DNA from: Neodiprion pinetum
Lineage: Eukaryota; Arthropoda; Insecta; Hymenoptera; Diprionidae
Reading direction: 5' to 3'
Assembly: GCF_021155775.2 (NCBI RefSeq)
Contig: NC_060234.1
Span: 26,654,026-26,718,025, forward strand
Length of the DNA stretch: 64,000 nucleotides
How positions within the stretch are numbered: the first letter of the stretch is position 1; each line of letters opens with the position of its first letter. Below the pieces are notes generated by a model. The model saw only the letters and a program-made list of their open reading frames with translations, was not told the DNA's origin and did not search any database. A program made the translations under genes and the position numbers. Of this stretch, positions 38,501 to 52,600 are shown in pieces.

Positions 38501-41500
38501 CTTAATACGAGCACTGTGTGTATTACTTTTTCCTTACGAGTGAATATTATTGTCGAAGGGATGGCGGCACTCGTCCATTGATCGGATTACGAGTGGGAAG
38601 TAAATGTGTAACTCAGGTGAAACCGTGCGGACGAATTGTGATCGCTGAAGAGATTTATAAGGAGATTTGCCGGAAGGGTATCAGCCGGTTTCTGACTGCG
38701 ACGGAAAGGAATAACAAAATTTGGAGATCGGGAAAAAGTATGCGGAAGGGCTGTATTCAATTTTCATTTGCCTTCTTGGAAGTCCGGGGTCTTCGGTACG
38801 ATTCTATCGCGCCCGTTCTGCCCAAGGGAGACACAGAGTTCGCATCGTAAAGCGAAATGTCCTCGGTCCGTAGATTTTTAATCCTGCCATTGACGCTGAA
38901 AGGCCTATTCAATTCACCTCCGACGGTGTGAAGTCTTATAAGAATCAGTTCAGCCCGTTCCACCGAGATTTTCACTCCCCCTGACTTCCGTTCGCGGATC
39001 GCATTCCTACTCTGCCAAATAATAGCGGAAGTATTAAATTCACCAACGGCTTGTACCATTAGCCACGAAATGAAGAAAAAGAATAAGTAGCATATTTCTA
39101 CGACTATCAGAACTACCACAAGAAACTTATTCAAAGAAAGGAACATATTTCATCCAATGACGGTAGATTTTTCGGGTAACAGAGCAGAAATGCACACCGT
39201 AAACTGCTCTATCGGAAAATGTTTGGTGATGGTCGGTGATTGATGTATGGCGTGACGCTGAGTAGCTTTCAAGTCATTGTACCTTGAGAACACGAATGAA
39301 GCGTGAGAAATATTTTATCCTAACATTTGCGCGGAAACGAGAATGAAAGCTCGTCAATGGGAGATTAGCATCCGATTATCTTGCGAACTATTCATCGTGT
39401 CAATTACTGTATAGTTGCAGGGATATTAGACTTCGATATGACATTGCGTGAAGCACGAAATTTCACTAGCCGAACAAAATGGTATAAGATGTAGGTACTA
39501 GATTTTTTGGTTACAACCTAAAATTCTAAGAAAAATGAAAATAGCTGTGGACTGTGTAGTAACCATCACTAGAAACTTTTATTAGTGTTCAAGTCGTTTG
39601 TAATACCGCGGAATTTCGAAGCGAAGTAAACTGCGTGAAATCCTTTACAAGCCCCTCGTAATCACTCGTTCAGATCGACCTTTCAGCCAATTTACGAAAC
39701 TCCGTGCATGGCTCGTCCTAAAATCACCAACACGGACCGTGTTTGGACTGTACGTCACGTTTTTCTCGGACGGGACTTTTATCAGCTGGGAAAACATTGA
39801 ATATAGGGATGGCATTTCGTCCGTCGGATAAAAGCGATTGATCGAAGATATCAGTTATCTGGATCACTCTCGTTGTTTTCGAGTTAACTTTTACTTCGCT
39901 CGGTGCTAATTGGTTCGACGCGTCTGCGCAGCAGCGTCGAGACGGGTGGCTTGGAACCGGAAAACCGCGAGGTGAGAGAATGTCAATAAAAACAGAATCG
40001 CAACCCCCTGAAACTTGAGCGCCGCGTGGGTATGTATACATATGTACACTTATATACTCACGAAACAAGGCGAAAGCGGAAAGCCAGAAGTGAATATTGT
40101 TAAGCCTGTGGAAAAATTGGGACTTTTCCGGAGCGTTAAAAGAAGCGGTTTATTCGCCGCGAAGCCAGTTCGACGTCTTCGTCTCCGGTTCCACGGTTCA
40201 CCCCAAGGGGGCGACTGAGCATCTGCCACGAGATGAGAAATACTTGGATTATTACCGGGAACGAGGTAAGTATATAAAAAGGGAACTTGAGGTCGGCGGT
40301 TATTTCAAGGATGGTAAAATTCGGTCCCTGCGAACCGTCCACAGGGCTTTGCTATATCTTAGCGTGTCGATATTCCGTCCCATGTGTACGCACGAGTATG
40401 ACACGCACTACGTGTACCCGGAACGTACATCGGCATGACTTGGTCCGTGAGATTAGGGAAACAAGGTGCTCTAGACTTTGTCACGTCCTCCGCGGCATAA
40501 TTAGCGGTATTAGTGCCGCAGTGCGCGAAGCCTGTAGAAACTTTCGCCAACTTTGCTTTACTTCCGCACGGTAAATTCTCCAGCCGCGAACTTTGAACAG
40601 GACAAAAAAAAAGGGGCCGCGAAATTTTTTAGATCCGTTATTGCTGTTTGGCATTGCACGAATGGCCGAGGCGGACTCGAGCTTTTATTGGTGTGTCCTG
40701 TTGTTTTTATACGGACGCGAAAAAATGAACTCTTTATTAGTGACCTCGTAGCGTACAGCATACATCTCCGTCTCTCATTGTTTCTAATTTGAATTTCAAT
40801 CCACTGAATTACGAACCCCAAGCCTGGAACTTGACTGTCCGGGTTTCACCGTAATTTATACGGTAGGCATTTTATATTCAGAGATATATACGCACGGGTA
40901 TGGGTGCAAATGAGTTATATATTCCGAGGGCTGCTACAGAATCTAGGAATATTGATATGCGAGCCAATTTCAACCGGCATCATGATACGTTGTTTCGAAT
41001 TAACTTCATTGTTCTTCGTTTCGTTATTTATATTTAATCCGAAAAAGCTTCTGAGAAACGACTCTTGCTTCTTAAGGGTTCGAAAAAATTTAACTATCGT
41101 AGATCTCTTAGCTAAAATATTTCCACAGACTAAAACAAATATCAAAATCACCTATTAATCAACGAGGAATAAAGGAGGAAAGATTCTCAAATCAGTTATA
41201 GATGAATTGGAAGAGAGTGAATCTTTAAAATTCGGCAACGAGTCTATTTGCAAAACCACACACGTATTCCGTAAATTTTATCAAAATCTGATAAAAATGA
41301 CAGGAATTCGTTTTTCCGAGAATTTTTCAGTCTGTTCTAATTCCGTCAACCACGATTCTATGCATAAAATTCAGCTCCTTTTCGACTGCCTATTTGAGAC
41401 GAGAACCCGCTGTGTTCCCCTCGTGCGGTTTCCGGAAGAATCCAATCATCAAATACAACGCTTTTCTGGGTTTTCAAGGAATCTCAATAGCTTGCAGATA

Positions 41501-44500
41501 TCATACCCTAACCCAAGCTTGACCTTATATCTACCCGAATGTTTTTCTCCGGCTTTCCGAAATAAACGTATAAGCTGGTGAATAGCATGCAATTTGGGGT
41601 TCTGAATAGGTAATTTATCCTATGGAACGGTATACAATTACCTAACGCTGATAGTCGTGCCACTGCACAGTTATTTGGTGAAAAGTCTTCTTTGCAAGTA
41701 CACCACGTAGCCGGACTATGATTAAATTTTGCAATACTAAGTTGAGATGAACCAGTTTTGCATTAACTAACATGATTGAGACGAATACAGGCAGTCTTTC
41801 GTACACCTCTGTCTTAAACTCAGCGACGACGAGTGACTCGGGAAAATATCATAAGGCCAAAAGTATAGAGCATACGATCTTCTTTTCCCCCTTCGAATTG
41901 CCGGACTTCCGTTGCGACCCTTGTCCGATATCAGGAGCTATTCAAGGCTCGGCGCGATACTGAAAGCTTTGTTCTTTTAGACTGCAAAGCCCTTATTCGG
42001 AGCCTATTCGAACAGAGGGTTGATTCCCTATGAAGATGAGACGCAGGACACAGGGGACAAGCAAGGATAGCTGACGATCGAAGAGAACGGCACAGGAAAA
42101 TTGTAGGTACTGCACGTACAAAAGTTGGAAGTGTAGAAAAGCTGGATTATAGTTATTGCTGAAGATGAAAACGGCGAGGAATAAAAGTTTTTATTGGGCA
42201 ACGCCTAGACGCGGTGTAACTAAGTTTACCAGACTGTAATCAAATCCCGTTCCCATTAAAGTTGTTTGCACGGTTTACCTCTCTCCGTTTATCTTATCAA
42301 CCTCGAGCCGCGGGGAAAATGTTTGAATTTAAACATCGGAAACAGAAGATTCTCCTAACGCATTGGCAGGATCTGCGTTCGACGTTTCGCGTTTCTGCAG
42401 TGCAGCGAGTTCGATCGTCGCTGATCCTCGTATTTCAAGACACATCGTTCACCCTCATCCAAAGCATGTATTCCGACTAATTCCTCCTATTCGGGGTTCC
42501 TGTTCTACGATCTGCAGCTCGTCAAACGGACGGATTCAATTTAATTCCATTCAATCCGATTCGAACTCGAGCAAATCCAGGCATAGTTCGGAAGCCTGTG
42601 GGAAGAGACATCTCGTAGTTTTCAATCTAGAGGTCAAGTTACCGTTCTCTCGTTCTCTGGCAAAGGCGGTCTGATATATCTCTGACCTGTGTCAACCCGT
42701 AACCTCGATTTGTACGCAAATGGGAAGAGTCGAATAATAATGAATTACAACCTAATTGAGTTTATCCCCCGGGTTAGGGAGGTTCTAAAGACTATTAATC
42801 AAGGTGTCACGGACATTTTTTGAAGCGTGTAACACGGGGTGATTATTAAACTTTCCGTCGTTTCATAAAATGCGAAAATTTGGGGAACCGCTGTCTTCTT
42901 AGCAGAGGCTTAGCCTCGCGTTCAACGAAGCCTACACGTAACTTGTTTGAAGTTGACGAGACGGAAATAGTTGCTTGAGGATGACGTCATTTTTCGGGAA
43001 GTCTTCCCGCCAGCTTGGATTTCCGAAAACATTATTATTGTCATCGGTGAACGATGAACTAAACCCAGGGATTTCCTTTGTGCTGGTGAAGAGTTGCTAA
43101 AAAATGGATACCAAAAATTTTTTATCGTATTACTTCAGACGTTGTTCGCAAGCGACGATTTGATAAATGCGAAATAATTACTTTGGGATTGGGAAAACCC
43201 GGTAAACAAGTGACAGATCATGTGTAAGGAAATTTGTACATTTACACTGATTTATAGTCAGATATACAAATCAATTAAGGAGCCCATGAGAGAGAGCGGA
43301 AAGCTGCGAAAGGACCGGAAGACAATGAATCAAACTGCTGGGGGTGGACTTATATTAAGGCCCGAGTCGTACATGGGCAGACGAACGTTGGTAAGGTCTT
43401 AAAGGAGTCGGACAATTCCATTTCCGGTCGGCAGATTGACCAACGGTAAAATTCGAACCTTCAAGCTTCTTCTGATAACATGTTTGATAACAAATCAAAA
43501 ATAAACCGTAAATTGCTGGTTTAAATATACATAAATATACATAAAAATGGAAAAAATCCGAATCGAAATAAAATTGCTGTTACATTTTCGCTCAGTAAAT
43601 ACCACTAAGCTGTTCAAACTTGGGTACAAGGAAAAAATTTGAGGCATGCATCACCGATTTTCTTCGTTCTGTGGTACGTTGCAGTACTGTGAAAAAAATT
43701 GGGCACGTACTTTTTTTACACTTTAATTTAGCCGTTCAAAGGACAAAATTTATACCAGAAAATTTCTATATTACAACGTCAATGTTTACGCTTAAATTAA
43801 TTAGAAATTATTCACCATTAACAGCCGATAATATGCATTGAATTTTTACCCTCAGGTGTTTTATTCCTTATTTTTTCGGGGTAAACCTTAGGGCTGGGTT
43901 TTAACCCTCAAATAACCGATCGGTTCGACGCTGGTTAAGAGACAGAGTTTATATTTTTACCCGGATAATTTCACGAGAATTTAAACTATTTCATGTAAGT
44001 TTTCAAGTCGTTTGAAGTAAGAGACTCGCGAATGATGACAAATAAAATGATTCGACATTGCCAACTTGCCATTTGATTTCTTGTTTAATCGACAATTTCA
44101 TGTACCTACGACCGTTGCCTACCGTCTGAGTTTGGAGAAACGATTCTTATTCTTATAGCAGGTTATAAAACGGATTGTAAAAGCATTTTCTAGAGATCGG
44201 AACTTCAAACGAGAGATCTTCAAAAGACACGATTGCTGCCGTTCCTTCAACTCTCACAGACACTTTTTTCCCCGACTCTATCGGCAATGCGTAACTGAAA
44301 ACATGTAACCAATCCAGACATTTCGGCCGTCTCAACTTCTCCCCATTTGCTTCCCTCTTCTTCTTTTCTTTACTCGCAGTTCTCATCAGTTTTTTTCTTC
44401 TTTTTTTTTTCGTTTTACGACTTCATCTCGCAAAATTAATCGAACTAACGATCACCGAGAAGTTGAATTTCCCCCGGAGATAAGTCAGAGGGAAGAGTTA

Positions 44501-44504
44501 CCGG

Positions 44505-44630
44505 ATGATTTACTGCACTTCCAACGCGGCGTTGCGACGCAGCCATGCGTGTCTCGTTCAGAGATATGATTTAATCAGCGGTGTGTTTCTCGGTCCGATC
44601 GTGGAATACAGCCGAAACATTAAACTCGAT
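44505..44630 (+). other. Speculative 5' exon: 42-codon open frame ending at a strong GTAAGT donor
   Basis: The frame starts MIYCTSNAALRRSH and ends VEYSRNIKLD, immediately followed by GTAAGTATTCG at 44631. No matching phase-0 acceptor exon could be found downstream. It does not fit the phase-1 need of the first known TMEM72-like exon. It may be chance. Confidence 0.12.
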
Positions 44631-45480
44631 GTAAGTATTCGAGTAACGTGGATGAAAATATTGTAACTTTCGTTGGAGTTACGTAATAAAATGTGGGTAC
44701 TTGAGCTTGTGTGGCAAATAAATGGCGAAAAATGAAAATGTTGCGAAAATTATGTTTATTGTTAAATGCGGTGTTATTCGTTTAAAGTATGAAACAAGAC
44801 TGTTTTTACAAGAATGCTGGTTGACGCAGCAACCTTACTCATTTTAAGACATAAAACGTTTACAAACTTCTTTCATCTATGATAACTACTGGTTCGTTAG
44901 AAAAAGGGGTAAGACGGGTGATTTCACCCTTTGTAGCAATGTAACATAGCGGAAATCAGCATGTAAAGTGGATAGTTTGAATGCGAAATACTTTCAGCAT
45001 TCGGTGAAATTCGAATTTCTAATCCGTAAGTAAGAATTGGAAGCAATTAGGTCGCCACGTAAAATTGTGACCATTGCGATCCTTGGACGGCGATAGTATT
45101 ATACCTCGTCGTATATAAATAAATGTTGTCAGGCTGGCATGCGATACACAATAGCCGTCCACCTACAGGGTTGTACGTTGTCAGAAGACTGCAGGGTATA
45201 ACGGGCGCTCTAGGGGCTGGAAAATAGAGGCAAAATGAGGGGGAAAAGCAACGTCACGCTGCGATGACTCGTTTATACCAGGGGTGAGAGGAACTCGGAT
45301 GAGACTGCTCGAGTCGCCATGGCAGCGAACCAGCCGAGATCTGCTTTTTCTTTTTTGTCGGATAGATCTTTGTATGGATCTCCCACCGACTTCGGAAAGA
45401 GGGGAGGACGCTGATTGTCGTCTGTCTTTGACCGAGCTGCGAGCCATCTATAAACCGCCCCTTTTTCACTACCGGTTATG

Positions 45481-45503
45481 GCTGGCTGGCTGGCTGGCTG
45501 GCC
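45481..45503. repeat. GGCT tetranucleotide microsatellite
   Basis: About five to six tandem GGCT units. The overlapping frames that run through it are not supported as genes. Confidence 0.8.
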
Positions 45504-46190
45504 GAGCGTGTTTTGCGGCACTGGCTATTATCACGGATCATCCCGCTGCTCCTTGTTCCGTGACTACAACAGCGAGAATCTCAGCCTCCGGGAATGAGTA
45601 ACCGCCGGCGAGTCTTTCGATTTAATCTGATCGATCCTCTCTCCTGCCTTCCAGCCCTACCCGATTTTTCACTTTTCGTTCATCCCCGGCAGGTTTTCGC
45701 GGTTATATTGCCGCATCGGTTAATCCGAGCATCGCAAATATACTAGCGCTGATTAAGTCAGCCGCTAACTTTTCCCGCGTAAAGGTGGCTTTCGAAAGGG
45801 GGAAAGTTACACCTGTAATTGGTAGACTAGAAAATCAAGAGAGTTGGTAAGAGGTCAGAGCCTTTCCAAACTGTTCGCCAAGAATTTTCCTCACCGGGTA
45901 CATCAAATTAGTGAAGGATTAGAATTCTTGACATTAAATTAGTACACGTCTGACTTTATCTTTAGTTGTGCAGGAATACTACTGTGACGTTTTAAAAAAT
46001 CTCTGTCCCGTTATGACATACACGTAATTTCAATTGAATAAAATAATTTTTGAAATACGCGACCGTATGATTTAGTTTCTATTCAGTAGTATGATAAATT
46101 ATGAAGTTTTGGTGAATAATACTTGGCCGTGAGTCAAAATAGAAGCAAAAGTTAAAAAGACCCAAAAAAATACGCGAAGAAAGCGAAAAA

Positions 46191-46230
46191 CGAGAGAGAG
46201 AGAGAAAGAGAGAGAAAGGGAGAAAGGAAA
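46191..46230. repeat. GA-rich microsatellite
   Basis: An imperfect GA repeat with AAAG interruptions in a purine-rich stretch. Confidence 0.8.
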
Positions 46231-49200
46231 CAAGTCGAGCGGTGAAATTTATTACACGACTTTGCTAACAGCTGAATCGCGTAGGGAACGAGCTCGAAGT
46301 TAGTTTGGTTTGTAAGACGTGCAGAGCCCATTGGGCGAGGCACTCGCTTTTAAGGCTAGAGACAGCATAATCATAAAACAGCAGAACCAAGGGAAAAAGG
46401 AACGCTGAAAGCAGCTCGCATTGTTGGTCCATTCTCTCCGTTCTATTTCTCGCTCCCCGTTCCAAGACTCTTCAGTCAGATATTCCTGCCCCGAAAATAC
46501 GTACCTTCATGTGTACGCTGCGGGTATTAAGGTTTCTCTTTACCCAAAACGAACCACCCCGTCACGTCTTCGGCTCCTCATGACACAATGCGCGGCTTAC
46601 GTCACGGATTCGATAGAAAATAGCCGTAGAAAATTTTCTACTCCGAGCTAATGTGCGCTGCTCCAAATCCCGAGCTTCCGCGCGCCTTATCTCGAATTTA
46701 TACTCCGATATACCTGTTGTGATGTACATAGACGTGCCGGGCGTGGAAGAAGAATGTGGCTAAAATCTGACGTTGAAGTATTAGTCCCGGCTATCTACCT
46801 GCACCTCGGCGTTCACCTTACATTATATATGAAGGCGAAAATCCGAACGTCGAGTGAGTTCGCAGTATGAGGAAAAAGTTTTGCAAACCTGATAAATTTA
46901 GCTGTCCTCGCATTACACTTGACAAAAAGTTAGGGAAACATTGATGTGAGGTAAAAAATTTTGGAGTACGTCAGTATTTTTTTTTTGTTTTTGACGAAGA
47001 GTGAAATGAATTTAGTCCAAAGCTTCTTTATACTCTGTGAATGAGTAAAACCTCGCATCGATATATTCGGCTTATACGCGAAAGTATATTCCGTAGGATC
47101 AAAACGGACCGGTGTTCGTATATCAAACGTCAGTGATTCATCAAACTTCTTCATCCTTCAACCGTGGTTTTCACGTCGGAACTTCATTTCGATCCGATCA
47201 AAACTCGACGGTACCAATATTAAATTTACCGAATAGCAGTCTGTAATCGTGGCCACGACGTTCGCTCGGCGAATGTTTGCCAAATTCTCAATGACGATTT
47301 CATGAACTCAATTCCGATCCCAATTCAAAACTAAGTTTCTAACGTCTTCTTATTTCTTTCTCCTTCGGCCGGTCCGAAAATTCAAGAGGTCGAATTTTCA
47401 ATTCAAAATTATTCAACGACTTTTTCCTGTGTATTTTCAATACCCCCTCTTCATTTCGTTCTGTGGTATTTTTTTCACGCTTTAAACGCCTCAATCTCGG
47501 TTTCGAGTGAATATGCAAAGGGGGAAGATAATTATTCTAGGAAATCTTCTCCGTGTAATCTTCAACGTGAGAGTTGAATGACAGTGTTCACGAATGTTAT
47601 AAATAACTAATCCAAAGATGCCACTCGACTGCGACGTGCCAGCGCCAGTATCTTTTGTCCCCAGAGTCGGAATAGGGAAAAATCTTCAGAGGCATACGAG
47701 TGAGGAAATTGAATTTCTCCAGTGGTTCTGAAATTAATTCCCTTCCGTCCGTATATCCGGAGGGAGTTGGTGAGAATCTCTTTGAGACAACATTGACAAC
47801 GTCTACTCGTGTACGTGAATGATAGTTACACGTAATTCAGTATTGACTACTTCAGTGAAAACCAGCCGGAGGGAAATCGGATTGAAACGAGTGTTTTTCA
47901 CTCTTGTCGCGTAGAAAGTGAAAAGTTCTGAATCTAGTTTTTTTCTTCCTTACGGATATTTGCTCGGACAGGATGCGGCGCCTAGGTAACAGATGGTGGC
48001 ATGGCGCGGTCTGCTTTCAAGCATAGTAAGATAAAATGAACACTCCAAGATATTTCTTTCGTCGCTTTATTGCAATCAAAATTCTGCCTCAATTTCTATT
48101 TCTATGCGATACGTGACGTATTTTTGAAGGCATTTGCACTTTATACGCCACACGCAATCTTTCACATCAGTGTAAGGTACAGCTCATTCTATATTCATAG
48201 ATTTACCTTTACTTCAATACATTGCAGACATTGCGACGTTAGTCATAAAATAATGGTATTATTATTGTGAAATATCGTTTACTCGAAAAAGCTCCTTGTC
48301 AGAGCCACAAAGACAACATTAATCAATGAGATGGCGTGCGGGTTGCATCGTATGTGTCCACATATTTTCAAAACCAATTCGGATTCTATTCTTAACCTGT
48401 CGCAACCAGGCTTTTATACTTTTGCTTCGATAAAATCAATTTGTTAGATGAAACGTTGAAGTATACAATTCTTTGGGGGTCCAAATTTAAAACTGGGATA
48501 CGTTACCCCGATATTTGAGACGCGAATGGGCGCGATGCAACGCGTTGACTCTTGCGAAAGTGGAAAGAAAAATAACTGCAGGAAAAATTTTGAGAAATGG
48601 AATGAGTTGTGCAAAGTAAACTTCACCCCATATCCACCAGAGACACCAAGCAAAAGTTAGACCGGTATTATTTGCCCGAATTAATTGTGATTGACAATTT
48701 CTTACCTGCGAAAGTATAAATTACGGTGCCAAAGAGCCGGTAACAAATTCCTGCACACTTATTTGACACTGGAATGTAATGATTGTACGTGGATGTTTAG
48801 AAGAAATGTGTGAATCTGATTGAATTCCGGATAAGGTGTACAAAAGACAAAGGAAAAAAGAAGAGGAATCCTGAATTTCATCAGAGTTTTCCTCCATCAG
48901 AAAGAGAGGCTTTTATTTCCAGCCAAGAGTGAAGTATCCAATCTTACGTCTCCTTGGCACTTATTCCGAATGGAGGGGGGAAAATGCCTTGGTTTTTTCT
49001 TTCCGATTTACGGCGGGTATTCGAGAAAGCTTTCTCAGTGGGGCACGAGAGCACTCGGTACACAAGGTGTCACTCGAAGTGGCTTAAAGTTCGCTTCACA
49101 GAGGCTACGAGTTTCTGCAAAAATTCTCTACAGTTTACTTTTACCATATTTAATTCTGCGGGAAGAGAAAAGAAGAGTAACTTCATAAAAATAAGCTGGT

Positions 49201-49540
49201 TCTCGTGTCGGTTAGTCTACGTTTACTTCGTGATTAATTAGCTTCTGCTTCCACTATTTTAATTGGCGTGGTTTTTCATTCCACTGCGCGTTGAAGCGCA
49301 ATACAATTAGTCGGAGGAACTCAGAATCCCTCAAAGAGGTTCCCTTCCACTCGTAGTAAACATCAGGCGACGCGCGACGTTCTGAAACGTACTGAAAGCC
49401 ACCGGAGTTCGCGACAATTATAACGTTTTGAACTGACATTCGGCAATTTCCTCTTCAAGTGCGATACAATCAGTTAACACTTGTGTGAAACGTCGCTATA
49501 GGGTGTCTCTGATTTAATTAGATTATATCGTCTCAAGAAG

Positions 49541-49602
49541 TTTCTTCTTCTCTTCTTCTTCTTCTTTTTCTTCTTCTTCTTCTTCTTCTGCTTCTTCTTT
49601 TC
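49541..49602. repeat. CTT trinucleotide microsatellite
   Basis: About 60 bp of mostly TTC/CTT units with a few interruptions, forming a polypyrimidine tract on the plus strand. Confidence 0.85.
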
Positions 49603-52600
49603 CTTAGCGAAATTGGGGTCGTAAATTTCACTCGTAAATCGTCGAGTTAGAAGGGCATACCTTTATGCTGTATTTTAATCTAAATTTCGCATACTGACAT
49701 CTAGTGAAATGACTTTGACAGTTTTAAATTTTTTATCACGATATAGCCGATCAATTTTTTAAACCGAGAGCTGCTCATTTTGTTTCTTCTATTAACGTTA
49801 ACGAGAGTGTCCTGCATAAGTTTGAATCGCCCAAGCGGTGTCGTTGATCGATACGGGGGTACGTTAGAGCTACTGCACAACGGTTTAATCTAGTTAAGTG
49901 CAAGACGAGTGAAAATTCAGCTGGGACTACTTGATCGAGTTCAGCGGTCTATGTGCAACACAATAAACGAGCGAAACCTCGGAGCGATGTTCGGCCAAAG
50001 CGAATCTGAAACCAAGAGAACGGACACAGCTACCCACTTCGATTACCTAGATTCGTGGAATCAGTTGAACGGGAAGGAATAATCTTGGGATAAGGTATCG
50101 TCAAAGTTCTCCACTTTGCTGTTTTCCAGTTAAGCCCTCGAAAATATATTCACAGCAAGCGTGACTCGTTTCGACTGCCTGGAATTAAACAACAACATTA
50201 GACCTTGATTAGTAACCGTTATTCGCTTTTCCGTGATTTTCAATCATTGTCACGGCGGGAATTCATGGGAAGAGTGAACAAAGTACCGACATTGTGTGTA
50301 TGTTTGGGTTAAACGCGCGATTCGTTACCGTCCCTTAATTTGAAAATTATTCATCCGCGAAGGGATGAAAGGCGTTACACTTTGGCAGAATGTCACATCC
50401 CACCTGGTAGACGGCTCTCCCGCATCAGTGAGCAAATCATAAGCTACGGGACAATGATAAATTACCTTGCATTAAATTATACCACGGCTAGATAACAGGA
50501 TTTGAGTAACCGTTGGCGTTTACCGGCGAACATGAGCTGCAAAGCGAATAAATACTTGATCCTTAACAGAGAAGCTTCCTAAGCCGCTACCTCGAACTAA
50601 TTACTTGTTGGCACAAATTGGTGTAAGTGGGAAAGATATATTTTAAAACAATGCTCTTGCTGCCATGCATCCAATTACAATATCACGCCGATCGTCGATC
50701 AAACATTCATTCCTATATTGAAGAGGATATTGATCGATCTTGACTGCGACTCGCCCCCGCAGGCGAATAATATTCGGTCAACGAAGATCAGTGGGGGATC
50801 ATTTCAAGCACACTTACTGGCAATCAAACCGTAATCCACTGGCGATATGCTTGCAGAGAGGGACGGAGAGAGAGAGAGAGTGAGTTGAGGGTTCAAGGGT
50901 GAATGCATTGGATGGATTTATTGATTCCAACCATTCATTTCTCCCACTTTTTCTAGACTCCTTTATACTTGTTCAGAAGTCAAAGGACGAACCGGAGTTG
51001 AAATTCATCAAGCATTGCAAAATTCCGAAGGTATATCCCGATGGTTTGAATTACCGATAAAATTTCCAAGTCTGATGGTCAATTCCGGCATTGCGAGTAA
51101 TATAACCACGGATCCAATGATTACTCCATTCTCGAGCTCCTACAGAGCCAAAAAGATTTGTATGATAACTTGACCATTCGCCAAGAACCATTTAAGCGCA
51201 ACAAATTACACGGGTTCCAGTTTGCGGTGAGGAATGTTCTTCCTCTAGCTTCCTTACCTCGGTAAATCCCCCTGAGCTCGTTTCCGCTCGAGGCTGTTTC
51301 CTCCTCTGCTCCGGCATGTACTTACACACATACGTATACAAGAAGCGTATATAATATATATAACTTAACTATCTTCGCAAGTACGTGTATCTTCATATTG
51401 CGCTGGTTCTTGGTCAATATCCGATTGCTTGAACCGTCTTCGAGATGTGACCGGGCACACCTTCCTTCTCGGGTGACAGCCAATGAATATTTCATCTCTG
51501 GAATACCTCCTTAGTGTGCCGAGAATATACTCCGAGCTGTCGCAGTTTTGTAACAGACTGACAGATGTAGGTATCAAGTATTAATGTCATTTTACACGTC
51601 GAATCGTACGAACGGACGGACATTTTCATCAATCTCGACAGACGATGATCATTCGGAGTGAAAATTTTGGATTTATACCACCTTGGTATATATGGTGTTA
51701 TAGAAAAAAAACCACGTCAATGAAAAGATTCGATACTAAGTTTAAATAGTTGTGTTCTCATTATCATACCATCTGAATGATTTAAAAAAAAACATATGCT
51801 TTTGATGAAAAAGTAAATATATCTCGGGTTTCCAAGACCACGCTTCATGTCGTTAATATCCCCAATCGTTACACCTGGAAATGATTATATTCTGATTGGA
51901 TTTTTGAATGAAGGGTTGAAGCGACAAATCCTAATTGAAAAAACCACGATTCGTCGACGATAATTGCTTTGACTTGAAACGGTAAATAGACTGTACCATG
52001 TACCATTATAAGAACTTTCCGCAAGGAGAATCTCAGGGCAGGTGGCAGGATATGCTTGTGAAATGACTCCCGACAAGCTCCGAAATAATCCTACTCCGTG
52101 TATTATACGTGCTTACAATTGAGCTAGAGATTATCTCAAGCATATGTAGATATGGAGATGGAGTCCAGAACAAACGGCGATCAATTAATGCAGCGACGTG
52201 TTCGCGGCGTCGTCTTCGGGTAGCAGGAAATCAGTAAATTCAAGCTCACTGGCCGCTCCTGCTCCCGAGGGTTCTGGAGAGGCGGGCTAATTGCTAATCC
52301 GACGGAACAATACTCGCTGACAACGAGCAAATGCCATTCCGGATTTCCCGTCGGTAAATAAATGCCGAGAATCTTATTTCAAGCCCGTGGCTGCAGCCCG
52401 GACAAGTTGGACACTTCTCGAAGAGGCGTTTGCACTGCGAACACTATCGTTTGTTGTATAATAGTCATTAAACCGTTATATGACATAACTAAAATGTGGT
52501 ACAATTAATTAATAATTGTTTAGAGTGATTGCGGCTGTTAACGCAAAATCTTTCGGATATCGCTATATTATTACTGGGTTTGTTCAGTTCGCTAAATTTT

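Noticed and set aside
40097..40271. Phase-1 frame ending at GTAAGT, considered as the missing TMEM72-like first exon
   Set aside because: There is no ATG in the frame and the peptide is not hydrophobic as expected for that N-terminus.
45284..45601. 105-codon plus-strand frame across the GGCT repeat
   Set aside because: Overlapping open frames exist on both strands in this GC-richer stretch, with no motif or splice support.
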